The notes under the pieces are model-generated. The model ran no database searches and was not told where the DNA came from. It saw only the letters and a list, made by a program, of their open reading frames with translations. Shown here piece by piece: positions 26,371-35,892 of a stretch of DNA of 64,000 nucleotides. This DNA comes from Paenibacillus hemerocallicola (GTDB lineage: Bacteria > Bacillota > Bacilli > Paenibacillales > NBRC-103111), in the NCBI RefSeq assembly GCF_006265175.1, contig NZ_VDCQ01000007.1:62001-126000 (forward strand), written 5' to 3'. The position numbers were made by a program, and so were the translations under genes. Numbering within the stretch: the stretch's first letter is position 1; each line of letters starts with the position of its first letter.

Positions 26371-27825
26371 TCAATACCGAGCGACGATCATTTTCTTGCG
26401 CGTATAAAATTCGATTCCGTCTTTTCCGTTTGCATGCAAGTCGCCGTAAAACGATTTTTTGTATCCCGAAAACGGAAAAAAGGCCATCGGCGCCGGTACC
26501 CCGACATTAATGCCGATCATGCCGGCATCGATCGTTTCCCGAAACTCCCGAATCGCTTTTGCGCTGTTCGTATACAGACATGCCCCGTTGGCAAATTCCG
26601 AACGGTTGGCGATGCCGATCGCCTCGTTCAGATCGTTGGCACGCACGACGGACAATACGGGCGCAAACAGTTCTTCATTCCCTATTTTTTGTCCCGGCTT
26701 TACATGATCGAAGATTGTAGGCCCGAGAAAATGCCCTTCCGATCGCGCGGCAGGATGGTCGCGGCCGTCCAGCAGCAGCTCGGCCCCTTCCAGTTTCCCT
26801 TCGGCTATATAATCGACGGTTCGTTGTTTATGCGAGTCGCGTATGACGGGTCCCAGAAACGTGGAAGGATCTGCCCCGTTTCCGACGGACAGACGCTTCG
26901 CCGTCGACGTCAACCGTTCGACCAGCGCATCGGCCGAATCTCCGACCGCGATGACGACCGAGCACGCCATGCATCTTTCGCCGGCCGATCCGAACGCGGC
27001 GTTCGTAATTTCTTTAATGGCGAGCTCCATATCCGCATCCGGCAAAACGATAGAGTGGTTTTTGGCGCCGCCGAGCGCTTGGACGCGTTTCCCGTGCGCA
27101 GCCGCGGTTCGGTATACGTATTCGGCAACGGGCTGGGAACCGACGAACGAAACGGCCTTTACGCCGGCGTTTTCCAGAAGCGCGTTCACGGCATCCGCCC
27201 CGCCATGTACGATATTGAATACGCCGTCGGGCACGCCGGCCTGCTGCAAAAGTTCCGCCAACCGGCAAGCGAGCAACGGCGTCCGTTCCGAAGGTTTGAG
27301 CACGAACGTATTGCCGCATACGAGAGCGAGCGGGAACATCCAGCACGGTACCATCATCGGAAAGTTGAACGGCGTAATCCCTGCGACTACGCCAAGCGGA
27401 TACCGGTACATGGCCGATTCCAGTCCCGACGCAATGTCCGGAAGGACGCTTCCCATCATATGCGTAGGCGCGCCCGAGGCGAATTCGACGCATTCGATCC
27501 CCCGCTGCACTTCGCCGTACGCTTCCGCATAACTTTTTCCGTTTTCCCGGGTGATCAGCCGCGCCAGTTCCTCCCAGTTTTCAACCAGCAGCTGCTGGTA
27601 ACGGAACATGAACCGGGCTCGCTTCGGCACCGGAACGCTGCGCCACTCCGAATAGGCTTCGCTTGCCGCTCGTACTGCGCGGTCGACGTCATATTTTTCG
27701 GAGATAGGTACGTAAGCGATCGTCTCGCCGGTCGCCGGGTTTTCCACCGCCTGCACGTTCTCCGACGAGGCGGGTTGCCACGTTCCGCCGATCCAATTAT
27801 GCAAGAGGTCCGCTTCGATCGCCAT
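26371..27825 (-). CDS. mmsA: Methylmalonate-semialdehyde dehydrogenase-type aldehyde dehydrogenase
   Basis: Aldehyde dehydrogenase of 484 residues, close in pattern to MmsA/IolA: NWIGGTWQPASSENVQAVEN, GITPFNFPMMVPCWMFPLAL, FVGSQPVAEYVYRTAAAHGK, and the catalytic Cys in GSAGERCMACSV. The family converts malonate or methylmalonate semialdehyde to acyl-CoA and CO2 in inositol and valine breakdown. Here no other inositol operon gene is adjacent; instead an SsuD-like gene follows 47 bp downstream. The gene is preceded by the 62-bp element at 27914-27975. The symbol reflects family, not proven substrate. Confidence 0.85.
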   Translation of the reverse strand: MAIEADLLHNWIGGTWQPASSENVQAVENPATGETIAYVPISEKYDVDRAVRAASEAYSEWRSVPVPKRARFMFRYQQLLVENWEELARLITRENGKSYAEAYGEVQRGIECVEFASGAPTHMMGSVLPDIASGLESAMYRYPLGVVAGITPFNFPMMVPCWMFPLALVCGNTFVLKPSERTPLLACRLAELLQQAGVPDGVFNIVHGGADAVNALLENAGVKAVSFVGSQPVAEYVYRTAAAHGKRVQALGGAKNHSIVLPDADMELAIKEITNAAFGSAGERCMACSVVIAVGDSADALVERLTSTAKRLSVGNGADPSTFLGPVIRDSHKQRTVDYIAEGKLEGAELLLDGRDHPAARSEGHFLGPTIFDHVKPGQKIGNEELFAPVLSVVRANDLNEAIGIANRSEFANGACLYTNSAKAIREFRETIDAGMIGINVGVPAPMAFFPFSGYKKSFYGDLHANGKDGIEFYTRKKMIVARY

Positions 27826-27913
27826 ACAAAATCATTCCCTTCGGTTTCCATAAGATTTGTCGCCATCGACGATTGTCGACAAACCATCCGTGACAAGGCA
27901 TTCTTTCTAAGAA

Positions 27914-27975
27914 TAACGAATCCCGGAAACGATAACTATGGCCGATTCAGCACAAATATATCATTTTTTGTTCTA
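27914..27975 (-). promoter_or_regulatory. 62-bp regulatory element, copy 1 (upstream of mmsA)
   Basis: This block matches 40376-40437 at 50 of 62 positions with no gaps, while flanking sequence does not match comparably. It ends 88 bp before mmsA. Conserved cores (plus strand) are AACGATAA, TATGGCCGATT and CATTTTTTG. The likely promoter is in its downstream part, with poor -35 match, which fits activator-dependent control. Confidence 0.65.
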
Positions 27976-28074
27976 ATATGAGCTCCGCGAAAAATAGAAG
28001 AAATAGCCATATGTTCTACTATCATCGCACTCGGACATACGGTTAACCGGGCGGATAGTCATATATCCCGCAGC

Positions 28075-28096
28075 AAAAACCCCTTATTTCCAGGGG
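28075..28096 (-). terminator. Terminator overlapping the Gfo/Idh/MocA stop codon
   Basis: On the minus strand CCCCTGGAAATAAGGGG is followed by TTTTT. The TAA stop lies inside the loop and stem. It ends the 12-kb polysaccharide operon and isolates mmsA as a separate unit. Confidence 0.75.
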
Positions 28097-29172
28097 CTTT
28101 TGCAGGCGGGCAAAGGCTTTACGTTCGGGCAGTCGCTGCGCATCTCATGGTGGGCGCCTGTCGAGGAAGCCTCAAGGATGCCGTGCATCGCTTCCAGTAC
28201 GTGGTAACCGAGTTCTCCGCTCGCCCGGTGCATCGTGCCGCCGCTTATCGCGTCGACCATATCGGCGAGCCCCAACCCCCTCCCGTTGTCGGCGTGATCG
28301 TGCGTCAGCGGCATTTCCTCCCATTCGTCAGCGCCCGGTTTTCGCAAAAGCACCGGACCTCCGAATCGGTTCGGGTCCGGCACCCGAAGCGTTCCTTCGC
28401 TCCCGTATATTTCGATACGCGGGAGATCGGAGCCTCCCTTGATGTCGAAGCTGGTGATCAGCGTACCGACGGCCCCGCTCCGGAAGTCCAATACGCCCGC
28501 AATATGCGTCGGCGTCCGCACCCGGATGACGGTGCCGTACTTGGGCGCGCTCGTTACGGTCCGCTCCGGGAAGCTGACGGCTGCCGATCCCGTCACTCTG
28601 CGAATCGGGCCCAATAAATGGATGTACGCGCTCAAATAGTACGGCCCCATATCGAACAGAGGACCGGCGCCTTCCTCGAAGAAGAACGCCGGATCCGGGT
28701 GCCACCGCTCCGGTCCCGCTCCCATCATGAAAGCGGTGGCGGCGACCGGGGTTCCGATCGCACCGTCGTCGATCAACTTGCGGCACGTTTGGATACCCGC
28801 GCCGAGAAACGTATCCGGCGCACAGCCGACGCGAAGTCCCTTCCGATTAGCCAGTTCCAGTACGCGTGCGCCATCCTCCGGCGTGACGGCAAGAGGTTTT
28901 TCCGCGTATACGTGCTTACCGGCCCCCAGAGCTGCCAAGCTTACTTCCGCGTGCGCCTTCGGAATCGTCAAATTGAGCACGATCCCGACCTCCGGATCGG
29001 CGAGCAGCTCTTGTACGGAGCACGCCTTCGGCACGCCGAATTGGTCCGCCTTCTTCACGGCGCGTTCCAGATCCAGATCCGCGCAAGCGGCCACTTTTAA
29101 GTTCGGAAAGGCCGGCAAGTTTTTCAAATAAACGCCGCTAATGTTTCCACAGCCGATGATTCCGATTTTCAT
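28084..29172 (-). CDS. Gfo/Idh/MocA-family oxidoreductase
   Basis: NAD(P)-dependent sugar oxidoreductase of about 362 residues. The N-terminal Rossmann fold starts MKIGIIGCGNISGVYLKN; the family motif EKPLAV follows GKHVYA. The C-terminal domain includes HPDPAFFFEEGAGPLFDMGP with a downstream YYLSAYIHLLG helix. I start at ATG 29172 after GAGGAGG. It is the last gene of the polysaccharide operon, 47 bp after the giant lyase, and may oxidise or epimerise a sugar released from the polymer. Confidence 0.9.
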   Translation of the reverse strand: MKIGIIGCGNISGVYLKNLPAFPNLKVAACADLDLERAVKKADQFGVPKACSVQELLADPEVGIVLNLTIPKAHAEVSLAALGAGKHVYAEKPLAVTPEDGARVLELANRKGLRVGCAPDTFLGAGIQTCRKLIDDGAIGTPVAATAFMMGAGPERWHPDPAFFFEEGAGPLFDMGPYYLSAYIHLLGPIRRVTGSAAVSFPERTVTSAPKYGTVIRVRTPTHIAGVLDFRSGAVGTLITSFDIKGGSDLPRIEIYGSEGTLRVPDPNRFGGPVLLRKPGADEWEEMPLTHDHADNGRGLGLADMVDAISGGTMHRASGELGYHVLEAMHGILEASSTGAHHEMRSDCPNVKPLPACKSPWK

Positions 29173-29218
29173 GGATTCGCCTCCTCGTACCGGCCCCTCT
29201 CTCCTAACGTATCGGGAT

Positions 29219-32200
29219 TCATTCGGAGCCTTCCTCTCCAAGTCCATCATGGCTTCGGAACGTCTGGCGCAGCGAATTCCAAACGCGGAACGAATCCCCG
29301 GGTTTCACGTCGACCACAACCGGCTTGCCTTCATATGACACCGACCGCTTCGTGCCGAGACCCATCCGTTTGTATGGCTGCTTCCAATCGGAGTCCAAGT
29401 TGATCAACGATATGCCCGAACGGAACGTCAGCCGGTTGCCTTGTCTGCTGACATCCCGCAGGACATAGGACGACGGTTTGTCGTAGTCCGGCGAATCGAT
29501 CAACGCCACTTGTCCCGGAAGCCAGCGCATGCATTCTTCTTCCAATGATCCGGACAGCTCCACCTGGATCTCGCGTCGATCAAGGTCTGTGGCCACGACG
29601 GTGCCGTATACCGTTTGCCCGTTGCGGGCGATGTCGAACGTATCGCCCGCGACGACAGAGCATCCGACCGCTTCCAGCGCTATCGGAACTCCATCCCGAT
29701 AGCGGACAAGCAGAGCTTTGGCGTCCGTCGTGTATTCGGAGCCGTCGGAGTCGACGAAAGCCGCTTTGCCTCCCTCTTCGTGCACGGCGATTACGATGTC
29801 CTTATGCCGTCCGTCCCGATATCGGATTTCCATCCCTACCGGCTTGTAGCGCGCCGATCGGGACTCATGGCCGCGAAGCGTCAACGGTCGAACGGAGGCG
29901 AGAAATTCGCCGTCCCCGTCTTTGCCTCCCGCGCCTCCGCCCTTTCGCTCGAAAGGCTCGAGTACGGCGGCAAACACCGACCTCCGGTCCGCTTCCTCCC
30001 CGGCATCCCTCCACAGGACGAACGGTTCCCAACGGGATTTGCCCATCTCCTCTCCGCCCCGTTCGCCGAGACAGCAAATGATTTCCCTTGCCTCCCCGTC
30101 CGGTACGGTGCGGACTTTCAATCCCGCTCCCGCATAACGGTACGTCCACGAGACGGGACGGTCGGTTCTCGCTTTGCGCAGCGCCTTCATCCAGCCGTAT
30201 CCCGGCTCGCCGTATAGAGGCACGTCCTCGCCGGCCAATGTCCCTTTCATCGGAATCCAATCCGCATCCGCGATTCCCTCGAAGCGCACTTGATCGAGGG
30301 ACGTGTCCAAACCCATCGTATTGTAGTCGAACGAACCGCCGCCCGACAAATAGACAAGGTCGACGACATAGGCGTTTTCGAGGTCGGGGGCTTGAACGAG
30401 CATGCACCACCGCTCGTAATGGGACCCCGGGTAGGCGGTCGAGTTTTCCATTCCCGATACTTGCAGCCATTCCCCTTCGTAATGGCAACGCAGCTTCGAA
30501 TAAGACGGCTCCTGGTTTTTGCCGTCGATCAGCGCGACCGTGCAAGCCGCCGAATGAATTTCCCAGGCGTCGAACTTCGGACTGAGCCATGTGAACGGGT
30601 AGCCGCCGACCGCCGACATCAGATGATAGCCGTAAGCGCCGATCCATAACCCGAGTTTATCTCCGTGTTTATGTCCCGCCGAAGGCTGTCCGTACAGCAC
30701 GACATGTTTGCAGTTCCGCGCGTCGGTACCCGCCCGCAGGACGCTCGTCTCGGAATCTTCGACCAAGAAGGACGGCTGAATGTTCGACCCTCCGCCCTTG
30801 TACGCTTGGTATTCGTCCCATTCGGCCGCCAGCGCCAGCACGAGCATCGAATGTTTCACGTTCGTCCGGAACAGGCTGCGCACCCGGTACGACAGCAGCT
30901 CCTCCGCATCGTATTGCGCCAGGACCGGTCCGAGCACGCCCCGCAGCGACTTCATCCGGGCGAAGGCGATTTCGAAGGCCTGACTGTACACGAGCTTTCC
31001 TTTGCGTCGGTCGTCCGATATCGGTTCTTTGTTGTCGGCTATCGTATCGCCGAACATCGGCGTCAAATTGCCGCAGTACAGCCGCGAATAATACCGGACA
31101 ACTTGGCTGATGCCGTATTCCGGATTTTCGAACATATCGATGGCTTCGGGAAAATAAACATCGTCGCGGAACCCGTAATTGTTGTTCGCCATCATCGTCA
31201 CTTGGTCGCATATTTGCACGATATAACCGAACGAATCGTAGCTGTAGCGGCCGTCTCGGAAAAAATTGTTGCGCACTTTCGCTTTCAAGCTGTACGGCCC
31301 TTCATTCAGCACGCGGCGCATCAGTTTGCCGCTTTCCATATAGCCCGCCAGCAGCAGCTCCAGATTGATATATCGAAGCGACCAGTCCGCATTGCGTGTC
31401 CGCTCGATTTCGCAGCTGTACAGTACGAACGGGATCATGTCGTCTACGGCCGTCTTTACGCAAAACGGCTTCGTCCGCGTCTTTCCTTCGGCGTCGGGCT
31501 TTCCCGCGAAAAGCGTCTTCAAATCGCCGTCCACGTCCGCGATCGCATCGAACAGCAGATCCAGCGCGTCGAAATAAGCCGCCAGCCAGTGACACTCGGT
31601 CGTCGTCGGTTCCGCGATCTGAACCGTGTCGTAGTACCCGGAGCCGTAATTGCCGTTCATGTACGGGACGAGCTCGGCCAGACGACCGGCCAGCAGCAGC
31701 GCCTTGTACGCATAATTCCGGTTTTGCGTCAGCTGGTAAGCGAACGCCAGATTCGGGATGGCGGCCGCGTACTTCTCGCCGGTCGTTTCCGGCCAAACGG
31801 TTTTGTCCTCGAGCACGGAGCAATACGGCTTTCCGAGAAGCATCGAGATCAGGAACAGCCGGTAAGAGGCGGTGAACATATACCGCACCCCCGGATTCGG
31901 AAATCCTTCCGGCGCGACGAAGCCGCCTCCGTCGTCTTCCAGCACGATTCGTTCGCCGGTCGTCGGGTTCGTCAATGTCATTCCGTTATGCCACCACGTC
32001 TTCGTAACCGGACTGTAATAGTGATACGGCCTCTCCAAGCATACCTGGTAAGCGGTACGCTTGCCTCCGTGCAGCGGATCGCCGAAAAACTGTCCGACGG
32101 ACAAGGCGCGCGGGTTGCCGACCGGAACGAGATCGAACAGCTCGTCGTCGTTTTTGGCCGCCCAAAAATCGGCGATTTCGACGATTTCCCGCTTCATGGC

Positions 32201-33034
32201 GCGTCCCCATTCGGTCGAATCGGCTTTCATTCGAGCGTTCGCGACGTCGTCGCGACTGAGTCTTCCGGTAAACCCCCGCCGTTTGCGTGCCGTCAGCTCG
32301 TATATTTCATCCGGAATATCCCGTTTCTCCCATTGCAGGAAATGCGTGCTGCCGTATGCTTGAACCTTTTCCTTCCAGTCGATGATCTGTTCGTCGTCCA
32401 GTCCCCGCGTCAGAAGCAAATCCCCGTTTCCGACCCCTCCCGCCGGCCGGTCGCCGGGAATGCCCGACCACGAAACGAATTCGCCGCTCAAATTATTGGC
32501 CGAATCGGGCCCATTCAAGATGCGGACGACGTTGAAGCCGATGACGCGATCATCCTCCGAGCGGATGCGAAGATGGGATAACGAGAACCGGAATTCCGCA
32601 TGCTGCAGCTTACCGTCCGAGCCGAGCCGATAGCGGATCGCCGGAGGGAGCTCCAACGTTTCGATTTCGTAATTATGCTCCTCGTAAACGAGACTCCCGT
32701 CCGGCTTCACGCGAAGCCCGAATAGATTGTGCCGCTTGCGGCGCGTGCTTCCCCGGTCGAAATACAAGATGACTTCGCCTTGTCCGCCGCCGCCGGCGGC
32801 CATCGGCTCGTATTCCACGCGGACGACCAAATCGTCCCGTTCCGTATAGGCGATAAAGCCGATCCGGTGGTTCGTCGGTTCGAGCGCCGTCTTTTTTTTA
32901 CGGAACTGCACGTCCGCCTCCAAAAAAGGAGCGGAGGGCTGTGCATGCCGTCCGCTGTCCTTCTCGTGAGCCAAATAGACCGGATACAAATGCCCGTTTG
33001 TCCGCGGCGCCTTCTTTTCCTGTCCGGTATGCAT
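29219..33034 (-). CDS. Giant heparinase II/III-like polysaccharide lyase, no signal peptide
   Basis: Protein of 1271 residues with no N-terminal signal (MHTGQEKKAPRTNGHLYP), so probably cytoplasmic. Residues 1 to about 190 resemble a beta-sandwich. The middle has the alpha/alpha toroid expected of heparinase/alginate lyase-type enzymes (YNHGMTLTNPTTGE-like region, AYQLTQNRNYAYKALLLAGR). The heparinase II/III signature follows: GQPSAGHKHGDKLGLWIGAY, GYPFTWLSP, and ALIDGKNQ. A long C-terminal beta-rich part completes it. SD GGAAGGGGCGGAG precedes the ATG. It probably acts on imported uronate oligosaccharides next to the sulfatase. The exact lyase family needs a database search. Confidence 0.8.
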   Translation of the reverse strand: MHTGQEKKAPRTNGHLYPVYLAHEKDSGRHAQPSAPFLEADVQFRKKKTALEPTNHRIGFIAYTERDDLVVRVEYEPMAAGGGGQGEVILYFDRGSTRRKRHNLFGLRVKPDGSLVYEEHNYEIETLELPPAIRYRLGSDGKLQHAEFRFSLSHLRIRSEDDRVIGFNVVRILNGPDSANNLSGEFVSWSGIPGDRPAGGVGNGDLLLTRGLDDEQIIDWKEKVQAYGSTHFLQWEKRDIPDEIYELTARKRRGFTGRLSRDDVANARMKADSTEWGRAMKREIVEIADFWAAKNDDELFDLVPVGNPRALSVGQFFGDPLHGGKRTAYQVCLERPYHYYSPVTKTWWHNGMTLTNPTTGERIVLEDDGGGFVAPEGFPNPGVRYMFTASYRLFLISMLLGKPYCSVLEDKTVWPETTGEKYAAAIPNLAFAYQLTQNRNYAYKALLLAGRLAELVPYMNGNYGSGYYDTVQIAEPTTTECHWLAAYFDALDLLFDAIADVDGDLKTLFAGKPDAEGKTRTKPFCVKTAVDDMIPFVLYSCEIERTRNADWSLRYINLELLLAGYMESGKLMRRVLNEGPYSLKAKVRNNFFRDGRYSYDSFGYIVQICDQVTMMANNNYGFRDDVYFPEAIDMFENPEYGISQVVRYYSRLYCGNLTPMFGDTIADNKEPISDDRRKGKLVYSQAFEIAFARMKSLRGVLGPVLAQYDAEELLSYRVRSLFRTNVKHSMLVLALAAEWDEYQAYKGGGSNIQPSFLVEDSETSVLRAGTDARNCKHVVLYGQPSAGHKHGDKLGLWIGAYGYHLMSAVGGYPFTWLSPKFDAWEIHSAACTVALIDGKNQEPSYSKLRCHYEGEWLQVSGMENSTAYPGSHYERWCMLVQAPDLENAYVVDLVYLSGGGSFDYNTMGLDTSLDQVRFEGIADADWIPMKGTLAGEDVPLYGEPGYGWMKALRKARTDRPVSWTYRYAGAGLKVRTVPDGEAREIICCLGERGGEEMGKSRWEPFVLWRDAGEEADRRSVFAAVLEPFERKGGGAGGKDGDGEFLASVRPLTLRGHESRSARYKPVGMEIRYRDGRHKDIVIAVHEEGGKAAFVDSDGSEYTTDAKALLVRYRDGVPIALEAVGCSVVAGDTFDIARNGQTVYGTVVATDLDRREIQVELSGSLEEECMRWLPGQVALIDSPDYDKPSSYVLRDVSRQGNRLTFRSGISLINLDSDWKQPYKRMGLGTKRSVSYEGKPVVVDVKPGDSFRVWNSLRQTFRSHDGLGEEGSE

Positions 33035-33096
33035 ACTTGTCTCCGCCCCTTCCTTTACTTGCTTGCGACGATCCGAATTCGCATATGTCCTCGCCT

Positions 33097-34407
33097 TTAT
33101 TGCCGCAGCGCCTCTTCGATTTTTTTGTTCGCCAGCTCCTCCGTTTCACGCAGCACGGTGTTGATGTCCCGCCCCTCTTGGGTGATTTTCGTAATGGACG
33201 GAAGAAGCTGACCGCGGGCGATAACCGCGTACTTGTCGGTATAGCGAAGAACGGCCGGTGTGCCGTAAAAAATGGCGTTTACGTTTTTGCCCTTCAACGA
33301 GTTCAGGTTGGCGCCGAAGCTTTCTTTCATCTTCGGATCTTTCAAAACCGTCTTCCGTCCGCGCTTGTTCATCTCCAATTGCGTTTCGTCGGAGGTGACG
33401 ACCTCCAAAACTTTCATGGCCGCATTTTTGTTTTTGCTGGCGGACGAGAGCAACAGCATGTGCAGCTGCGTTTCCGCGACCGTTTTCGGGTTATCCTTGA
33501 ATACCGGGAAGGTGGTCAAATCCCAATTCATCGGATTTCCTTGATTATGCAGCGTCTCCAATTCGCCTAACCGGGCCCCGAAGTCGGCCATCATCGCGAT
33601 TGTCCGGTCCCGATTGAACGTCGTAATGTTGTTGCCCGTCACCTGATTGCCCGGAATATCCCAAACGGCTTTATACGTTTGAAATACCCGCGCCCATCCG
33701 TCCCCCGTCAAAGTCGCTTTTTGCGTTTTCGGGTCGTAATACGGCAATGACGCCTCGCCGGCCATCAGGTTTAAGCCGCCCGGGTAAAAGCCGTAATATT
33801 GTTGTCCGTTTTCGACCCGGGTCAACCTTTTGCCCAATTCCGTCATTTCTTCCCATGTTTGGCCGTCCTTCGGGTAAGGTACGCCGAATTTGTCGAACAG
33901 GTCTTTGTTGTAAAACGTCGCGGAAAAGTTGACCGATAGCGGAATCGCATAAAATTCGCCTTTTTCGCCGAATGCTTTGATCGTTTCGACCGCGAACGGT
34001 TCCAGACGGTTCAAATCGAAGTTGTTCTCCTTCAGGAGGCTCGTCAAATCTTGAATCGCCTTCAAATCTTTGAACGTGTTCAAACCGAGCGATTCCGTAA
34101 ACACAAGGTCCGGCAATGCGCCGCTCGCCACCAAATTTTGCGGCGTTTTGTCTTTGTCGGCGCGAACGAGCTCTACCGTAATATGGGGGTATTTCTTCTT
34201 GACCGGCTCGGCAACGATAGCTTGAAACTCCTCGTCGGTAATGTTGGCGCCTTGCTGAAACACCGAAACGGTGACCGGCTCCGGCTTGGTTTCCGTCGCG
34301 GCGGCCGAAGTTGACGGCGCTTTGTCGCCGCCGTCGGCGCTGCAGCCTGCGCTCGTCAGGATGATCGATCCGAGCAGCAAAGGTATCCATTTTTTGTTCG
34401 TATTCAT
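33097..34407 (-). CDS. Family 1 solute-binding lipoprotein, second receptor of the operon
   Basis: Lipoprotein of 436 residues. The signal peptide WIPLLLGSIILTSAGC carries the lipobox. Mature sequence has AEPVKKKYPHITVELVRADK, NKDLFDKFGVPYPKDG, and LGKRLTRVENGQQYYGFYPG. It is paralogous to the SBPs at 12518 and 53443, and unlike the large LplA-type receptor at 38737 it has no dedicated permease pair. It lies between lyase and sulfatase genes. It may feed a second substrate to the same permeases or serve as a sensor partner; both are inference. Confidence 0.9.
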   Translation of the reverse strand: MNTNKKWIPLLLGSIILTSAGCSADGGDKAPSTSAAATETKPEPVTVSVFQQGANITDEEFQAIVAEPVKKKYPHITVELVRADKDKTPQNLVASGALPDLVFTESLGLNTFKDLKAIQDLTSLLKENNFDLNRLEPFAVETIKAFGEKGEFYAIPLSVNFSATFYNKDLFDKFGVPYPKDGQTWEEMTELGKRLTRVENGQQYYGFYPGGLNLMAGEASLPYYDPKTQKATLTGDGWARVFQTYKAVWDIPGNQVTGNNITTFNRDRTIAMMADFGARLGELETLHNQGNPMNWDLTTFPVFKDNPKTVAETQLHMLLLSSASKNKNAAMKVLEVVTSDETQLEMNKRGRKTVLKDPKMKESFGANLNSLKGKNVNAIFYGTPAVLRYTDKYAVIARGQLLPSITKITQEGRDINTVLRETEELANKKIEEALRQ

Positions 34408-34437
34408 CGTGTCATCTCCAAATCGATCGTTTTTTCG

Positions 34438-35892
34438 TTAATGCAGCCGGTAAGGAGGCTGGATCGGCCACCATCTCGGGCCTCGCATGCTTTTCGTTTT
34501 GTATCCCGTCGTCCGATACGTGCTTCGCAAAATCCAGCGGAGCAGCGCTTCCTTCAACTCTTGCTTGACGGCGACGAACTCGCTTCGATGAAATAAGTTG
34601 TTCAATTCATGCGGGTCGTGCTGCAAATCGTACAGCTCCCCGTTCTCCTCCTGGCCGGTATAATGGACGAGCTTGTATCGGCTGCTTCGCACCATCGTCA
34701 AGTAATTGTCTTCGCAGAACACGTAACGCTCCGGTTCAGGCGGCCTGCCTTGCGTATACCCGAGCAACGACTTTCCTTCCATATACGGGGGAACCGGCAC
34801 GCCCGCCGCCTCCAGCAAAGTCGGGCCGATATCCATTAAGGAAACGAGATCGTCGACTCGGGTCCCATCCTGTGAGGAGCTATCCCAGACGATAAGTGGC
34901 ACGTTGACGACCGAATCGTACATCAGCCACTTGTACGGCAGACGGTGATCTCCGAGCATATCGCCGTGATCGGAAGTGAAAATGACGATCGCATGCTGCA
35001 AATATCCGTTCTCCTCCAAGGCGTTCATGATCTCGCCGATCTTTTCGTCGATGGTCGTCACTTTGGCATAATAGTGCCGCCTCATCTCCGTCATCTCGTC
35101 ATCGGAAGCTCCGGCCATGTCGATCGTGCTTTCGTGCTTGATCCGGTAATGCAGCCCTTGATGCGCCAGATGCTGCGGCGGCTTTCCGTCCAATTCCCCA
35201 TCTTTCCAAACCGCGGTCGGAACGTTCCGATTTTTGTACAGCTCGTAGTGCCGGGGCAACGGATCATACGGCTCGTGGGGCCCGGTAAAGCCGATTTGCA
35301 AAAACACGGGCTGCTTCGGCCGATGCCTTTGAATCCAGGCTAGCGCGGAATTGCCGATAAATACGTCGGAATGCAAATGTTCGTCCAAATGCCAAGGCAC
35401 ACCTTGATGTTTGGCATGCCAGTCCGGATCGGTCAAATGTCTGTCCTGCGGCCTGTTCTGCTTGTTCAAGGAAAGATGGCGCCCCCACTCGTCGTCGCTT
35501 TTTCCGAGTTCCGCGAACCTAGAGGTCGGATTTTCCACGATAACCCGTTCGTGAAATCCCAATCGTTCGTCGCGAGGGCAAACATGCATTTTGCCGATAT
35601 TGACGCAGTGATAACCCGCATCGGCCAAATCGTGCACCCACGATCGCTGATGGGACCAGTCATTAAAGCCGTATACCCCGGTATTGTGCGCGTACATGCC
35701 CGTAAACAGCGCCGAGCGCGACGCGACGCAGGTAACGCCGGAGCAGAAGGAGCGCGTGAAGCTGATTGCGCGCTCCGCCAAACGGTCCAGGTTGGGCGTA
35801 TGCATATGGCTATAGCCGTGAGCCCGTATCGTGTCCGCCCGCTGCTGATCCGTCATAATGAGAATCAGATTCGGTTTGTCCGTTTGCTGCAT
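34438..35892 (-). CDS. Sulfatase with CVASR formylglycine motif
   Basis: Arylsulfatase-family hydrolase of 484 residues without signal peptide. Metal site residues begin with LILIMTDQQRAD (Asp15). The modification site is SGVTCVASRSALFTG, with Cys55 as the likely formylglycine. The third position is Ala instead of the usual Pro; CxAxR is accepted by some formylglycine-generating or radical maturation enzymes, none of which is encoded nearby. Further family segments are SDHGDMLGDHRLPYKWLMYD and GPHEPYDPLPRHY. Start ATG 35892 follows GGGAGGAGAAGGG. Next to a heparinase-like lyase, it likely removes sulfate from imported glycan fragments. Confidence 0.9.
   Translation of the reverse strand: MQQTDKPNLILIMTDQQRADTIRAHGYSHMHTPNLDRLAERAISFTRSFCSGVTCVASRSALFTGMYAHNTGVYGFNDWSHQRSWVHDLADAGYHCVNIGKMHVCPRDERLGFHERVIVENPTSRFAELGKSDDEWGRHLSLNKQNRPQDRHLTDPDWHAKHQGVPWHLDEHLHSDVFIGNSALAWIQRHRPKQPVFLQIGFTGPHEPYDPLPRHYELYKNRNVPTAVWKDGELDGKPPQHLAHQGLHYRIKHESTIDMAGASDDEMTEMRRHYYAKVTTIDEKIGEIMNALEENGYLQHAIVIFTSDHGDMLGDHRLPYKWLMYDSVVNVPLIVWDSSSQDGTRVDDLVSLMDIGPTLLEAAGVPVPPYMEGKSLLGYTQGRPPEPERYVFCEDNYLTMVRSSRYKLVHYTGQEENGELYDLQHDPHELNNLFHRSEFVAVKQELKEALLRWILRSTYRTTGYKTKSMRGPRWWPIQPPYRLH

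Noticed and set aside
26434-27981. 515-codon plus-strand frame opposite mmsA
   Set aside because: The minus strand carries the complete aldehyde dehydrogenase with catalytic Cys. The plus-strand frame is a shadow.
30665-32581. 638-codon plus-strand frame inside the giant lyase gene
   Set aside because: It has Arg-rich shadow composition, no SD and no motif; the minus strand carries the heparinase signature.
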